Shown in pieces: positions 25,601 to 27,799 of a stretch of DNA of 27,799 bases (the stretch's first letter is position 1; each line of letters begins with the position of its first letter). Under the pieces are notes generated by a model, which did no database searches, was not told the origin of the DNA, and worked only from the letters and a program-made list of their open reading frames with translations. The DNA is from Chrysochromulina parva. Taxonomy: Eukaryota; Haptophyta; Prymnesiales; Chrysochromulinaceae. The translations under genes and the position numbers were made by a program. The stretch spans positions 1-27,799 of the forward strand of contig PJAB01000393.1 in assembly GCA_002887195.1 (NCBI GenBank). Direction: 5' to 3'.

Positions 25601-27393
25601 CTGCGCCTGGAGGGCTGGCTGGCTGAGGGCAGGCTGGCTGATGGCACTGAGCAGGCACATGGCGCATGCTTCGTCGGGGCCGTACCTGTGGGGAAGTGCA
25701 TGGGGCGTCGTGGTGAGCACTTGCATGCACGCAGGCACACGGCGCATGCTTCGTCAGGGCCGTACCGACGAAAAAAGTCCAATGGCTGGTCGACCCAAGA
25801 GGCACTAGACGCCCCGAGGAGCAATTGGAGCTCATCCACTGGTCGTCGCTTGACGATGCGCTTCACACCCGCTACACTCGTCGTGAGAACGATGAAGGTA
25901 CGAGCGCGCGCCGGATCGACCCGATGCTGACTGACGAGCTCGTAGCTGCCCGCGGCGCTCGTCACGGCGCCATGGACGTCCTCGGCGAGGGCCAAGACAA
26001 CTCCTGGGACGCGCAGCCGGCTGAGGGTCGACTTGTCATCTCTGCCCTCTGGCCGGTCGGAGGGGAGCAGCGGCAGATCCGAGAGGCAGAGCAACTCCCA
26101 TTCTCTGTGGGATGGCTCGAGACCGGAGCGCGCAAGCTCGTCCGCGAAGACATTCACGTCCGCTGCGTTGAGCACCGTGCCGCGCTGGCACTTGAGAGGC
26201 CGAGGCGGCGGCAGCGCGTAGAGCACTTTCACTCTCGTGGCGCGCGGGCTGTCGGGCGCGCTCTCCAGGCCTTTCCCATTCGCGTCGACGACTTCCAGGT
26301 AGACTCTTACCCCGGAGACGGTCGTGATCACGAGCTGAAGTTGCTTGGAGAGCGCCGACGGGAGCGGCGCGAGCGCCACGAAGGCGGTCTGCCCTTCTTT
26401 GTTCTGCTCGCCCTCCTTGATGTCCTTATCCACCTTCGCGTAGATGGGCGCGTCGCGCACTTTGCTCTGGGATCGGAGGTCGGCAGCGAGCTTCTGGGCC
26501 TCGAGACGCGCGACGAACCGCACAGGGCCCTCGCCGTCCCAGCCAAGGTCGAAGAGCTGCAGCGTCGACGCACGCGAGAGCGTGTACAGCAGCGAGCGCT
26601 CAGCATCGTACACCAGATCGAGGATGGGGTCCGAGGAGTCGTACACCACTGAACTGAGGTATTGCAGCGCCACGTCTCGCTTGCGTGAGCGGTTGCGCTT
26701 GGTGCACTTCTTGTTGGTGTAGAACCAGCCCTCGCTATCGCCGTAAGTGAGCTCGTACACAAAGCCGTCGGCGCCGGCCATGAAGATGCGACCGCTCGGC
26801 GTCCCCACGATCTGGAGCAGGTTCGCGCCGTCGGTGGCCACCGAGTAGCCCGTCTCGAAAACGTTGATGTCGTGGGTGGCGGTCGTGTACAGCCCGAGGA
26901 GGATGACCTCAACCGGCGTGGAGAGCAGCAAGAGCCAGTCCGGCGTGGGTTCGAAAACGCCCTGGCGCGGGCGGACGAGGGACGCGTGGATGATCGTCTG
27001 GTCGAGCCCATCATACAGGTAGAACGAGCCCCGTGGGTCGTTGTAGTCCCACAGGTAGAGCACGTGGTCAATGGTCATCCAAGCGCGGTGGATCTGCGGG
27101 AAGAGGCCCTGGAAGCTGTGGTAGTACTCACCCTGGGCCGCCTGCTGGAGCGCGGCCGGCATCGGCGTGTAGCCGCCCGGCACCTCGCTGAAAGCCGGCC
27201 GCTGGTGGATGAGTGCGTTGTCCGCGAGCTTTTCCTCGTACATGTCCTGCTCCGGCATGCGTGCCTGCTTGAGAAGCCGATCGTAGAGGTCCCGATCGGA
27301 GAGGTTGGCATCGCGCTCGAGCACTTTGGCCACCTGCTTGCGCGAATCCGCGAGCTTCTCCTTCTCCGCCTTGGACAGGATGCCGCGCGACAT
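22619..27393 (-). CDS. NUP155: Nucleoporin of the Nup155/Nup170 family, two exons
   Basis: Exons 27393-25766 and 25685-22619; 1,564 residues, slightly longer than animal Nup155 (about 1,390). ATG 27393 (MSRGILSKAEKEK) is the first in frame, with only GTG upstream. The N-terminal beta-propeller contains the family signature: FSEVPGGYTPMP, GLFPQIHRAWMTIDHVLYLWDYND, FYLYDGLDQTI, PDWLLLLSTPVEVILLGL. The C-terminal alpha-solenoid has RRYGPDEACAMCL (across the intron), YSGRHGGLCRVLARLLQPYWD, DELFHYAAYYWLL, and YLERFVFD. Nup155 is a scaffold of the inner ring of the nuclear pore and contacts Nup93, Nup35 and the membrane. Pro-rich and Gly/Ala inserts account for the extra length. The intron is bounded by a 36-bp repeat. 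Confidence 0.93.
25651..25766 (-). repeat. 36-bp direct repeat flanking the nucleoporin intron (34/36 identical)
   Basis: Copies at 25731-25766 and 25651-25686, offset by 80 bp, differ at two positions only. Both encode RYGPDEACA(V/M)C in their own frames. The 44 bp between them (25687-25730) contain the introner-like 19-mer. Confidence 0.95.
25686..25765 (-). other. 80-bp intron created within a direct repeat of exon sequence
   Basis: The donor G-GTACGG starts at 25765 and the acceptor CACAG ends at 25686. The intron length equals the spacing of the two 36-bp repeat copies. Splicing gives FFRR-YGPDEACAMC with the frame kept; reading through would shift the frame (80 is not a multiple of 3). 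It contains the 19-mer (minus strand; plus 25711-25729) found twice in the RAD54 intron. Confidence 0.88.
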
Positions 27394-27591
27394 CGCCCCG
27401 CGCCTACTCCGCGGCACCTAAGCTATCCCTGCACGTCACAAGGGAGGCCAAGCTGGGGCCTGCGTGTGAATCGTGTGGTGTGGCTAACCTGGCGTCTTCG
27501 TAACGGATTGCCGCTAAGCTCCCGGTTCGCGGGTCGTTTCACAGCGCGACGCAAGTGTGAAGAAACAGAAAGCACTGTGAAACGACATACA

Positions 27592-27799
27592 TCAGTAGAA
27601 GCCCTCCTCCACGAGCGTGATCATCCCTGCAAGAGCGCCCCAGTGATAAAACTTGGTTCCCGAGCAATCGCCGCCGTGATCGTCGGCCGTCTTGTGAGGC
27701 GAAAAGTTCTCGCAAATGTGCCGGTGCAGCCGCCACTGGCTGAGCATGAGCGCCGTCATCTGCTTGCACAGCGCCTGACGACCGGCGCGCACCTCGGGC
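27592..27799 (-). CDS. C-terminal fragment of a probable glycoside hydrolase (GH63/MGH1-like)
   Basis: The frame is open from the window edge to TGA at 27594-27592, so about 68 residues of the C-terminus are visible. It has a basic helix, then HICENFSPHK, a Gly/Asp/Cys loop, and FYHWGALAGMITLVEEGF at the end. The E-N-(Y/F)-x-P, loop, F-x-W-G-A-L-x-G-x-x-x-L-x-E-x-G order is like the end of the (alpha/alpha)6-barrel in GH63 and related trehalase-like enzymes. Family assignment from this short piece is tentative. The gene's start lies beyond the right edge, and it shares orientation with the nucleoporin gene 199 bp away. Confidence 0.45.
   Translation of the reverse strand, partial: PEVRAGRQALCKQMTALMLSQWRLHRHICENFSPHKTADDHGGDCSGTKFYHWGALAGMITLVEEGFY

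Noticed and set aside
25687..25730. CRISPR-like or transposon array at the Nup155 repeat
   Set aside because: Only two 36-bp copies, inside a eukaryotic gene, and both encode the same exon peptide; an intron-gain explanation fits and CRISPR does not.

Overview
The window is nuclear DNA of a GC-rich, intron-poor, probably flagellated unicellular eukaryote, most likely an alga. The evidence is as follows. There are large single-exon genes with only a few short GT-AG introns (80-170 bp). One gene is a Pro/Ser-rich membrane protein of the kind common in algal cell walls and scales. Others are clearly eukaryotic: RAD54, a nucleoporin of the Nup155 family, COA5/PET191, and an RP2/TBCC protein of the kind linked to cilia. 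Nothing looks bacterial, viral or transposon-like. A haptophyte-like alga is my best guess, but this is inference.

Layout. A 5'-truncated Pro-rich membrane protein (+) opens the window. It is followed by an F-box protein fused to a degenerate Rab-like GTPase domain (+), a RAD54 recombination translocase with one intron (+), and a LisH-RP2-like Arl3 GAP (+). Next come an LRR protein (-) and a three-exon ankyrin protein (-). The ankyrin gene is divergent from a coclaurine-N-methyltransferase-like enzyme (+). An ankyrin-TPR-Aha1-like putative Hsp90 co-chaperone (+) and the small mitochondrial factor COA5 (+) follow. The rest lies on the minus strand: a long disordered protein, a membrane-anchored short-chain dehydrogenase, an inner-ring nucleoporin with one intron, and the C-terminal tail of a probable glycoside hydrolase cut by the window edge.

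The genes do not form one pathway. They are a normal eukaryotic mix of DNA repair, nuclear pore, cilia, mitochondrial assembly, chaperoning, ubiquitin-type adaptor and cell surface. The most unusual points are these. (1) Two introns of unrelated genes share an identical 19-mer, and one of them is bounded by a 36-bp direct repeat of exon sequence, which is the signature of recent intron gain (introner-like element or segmental duplication). (2) The F-box plus pseudo-GTPase fusion carries a C-terminal 23-residue tandem repeat and has codon use unlike its neighbour. (3) The ankyrin-TPR-Aha1-like fusion keeps all five carboxylate-clamp residues. (4) The ankyrin gene has a probable start codon split by an intron.
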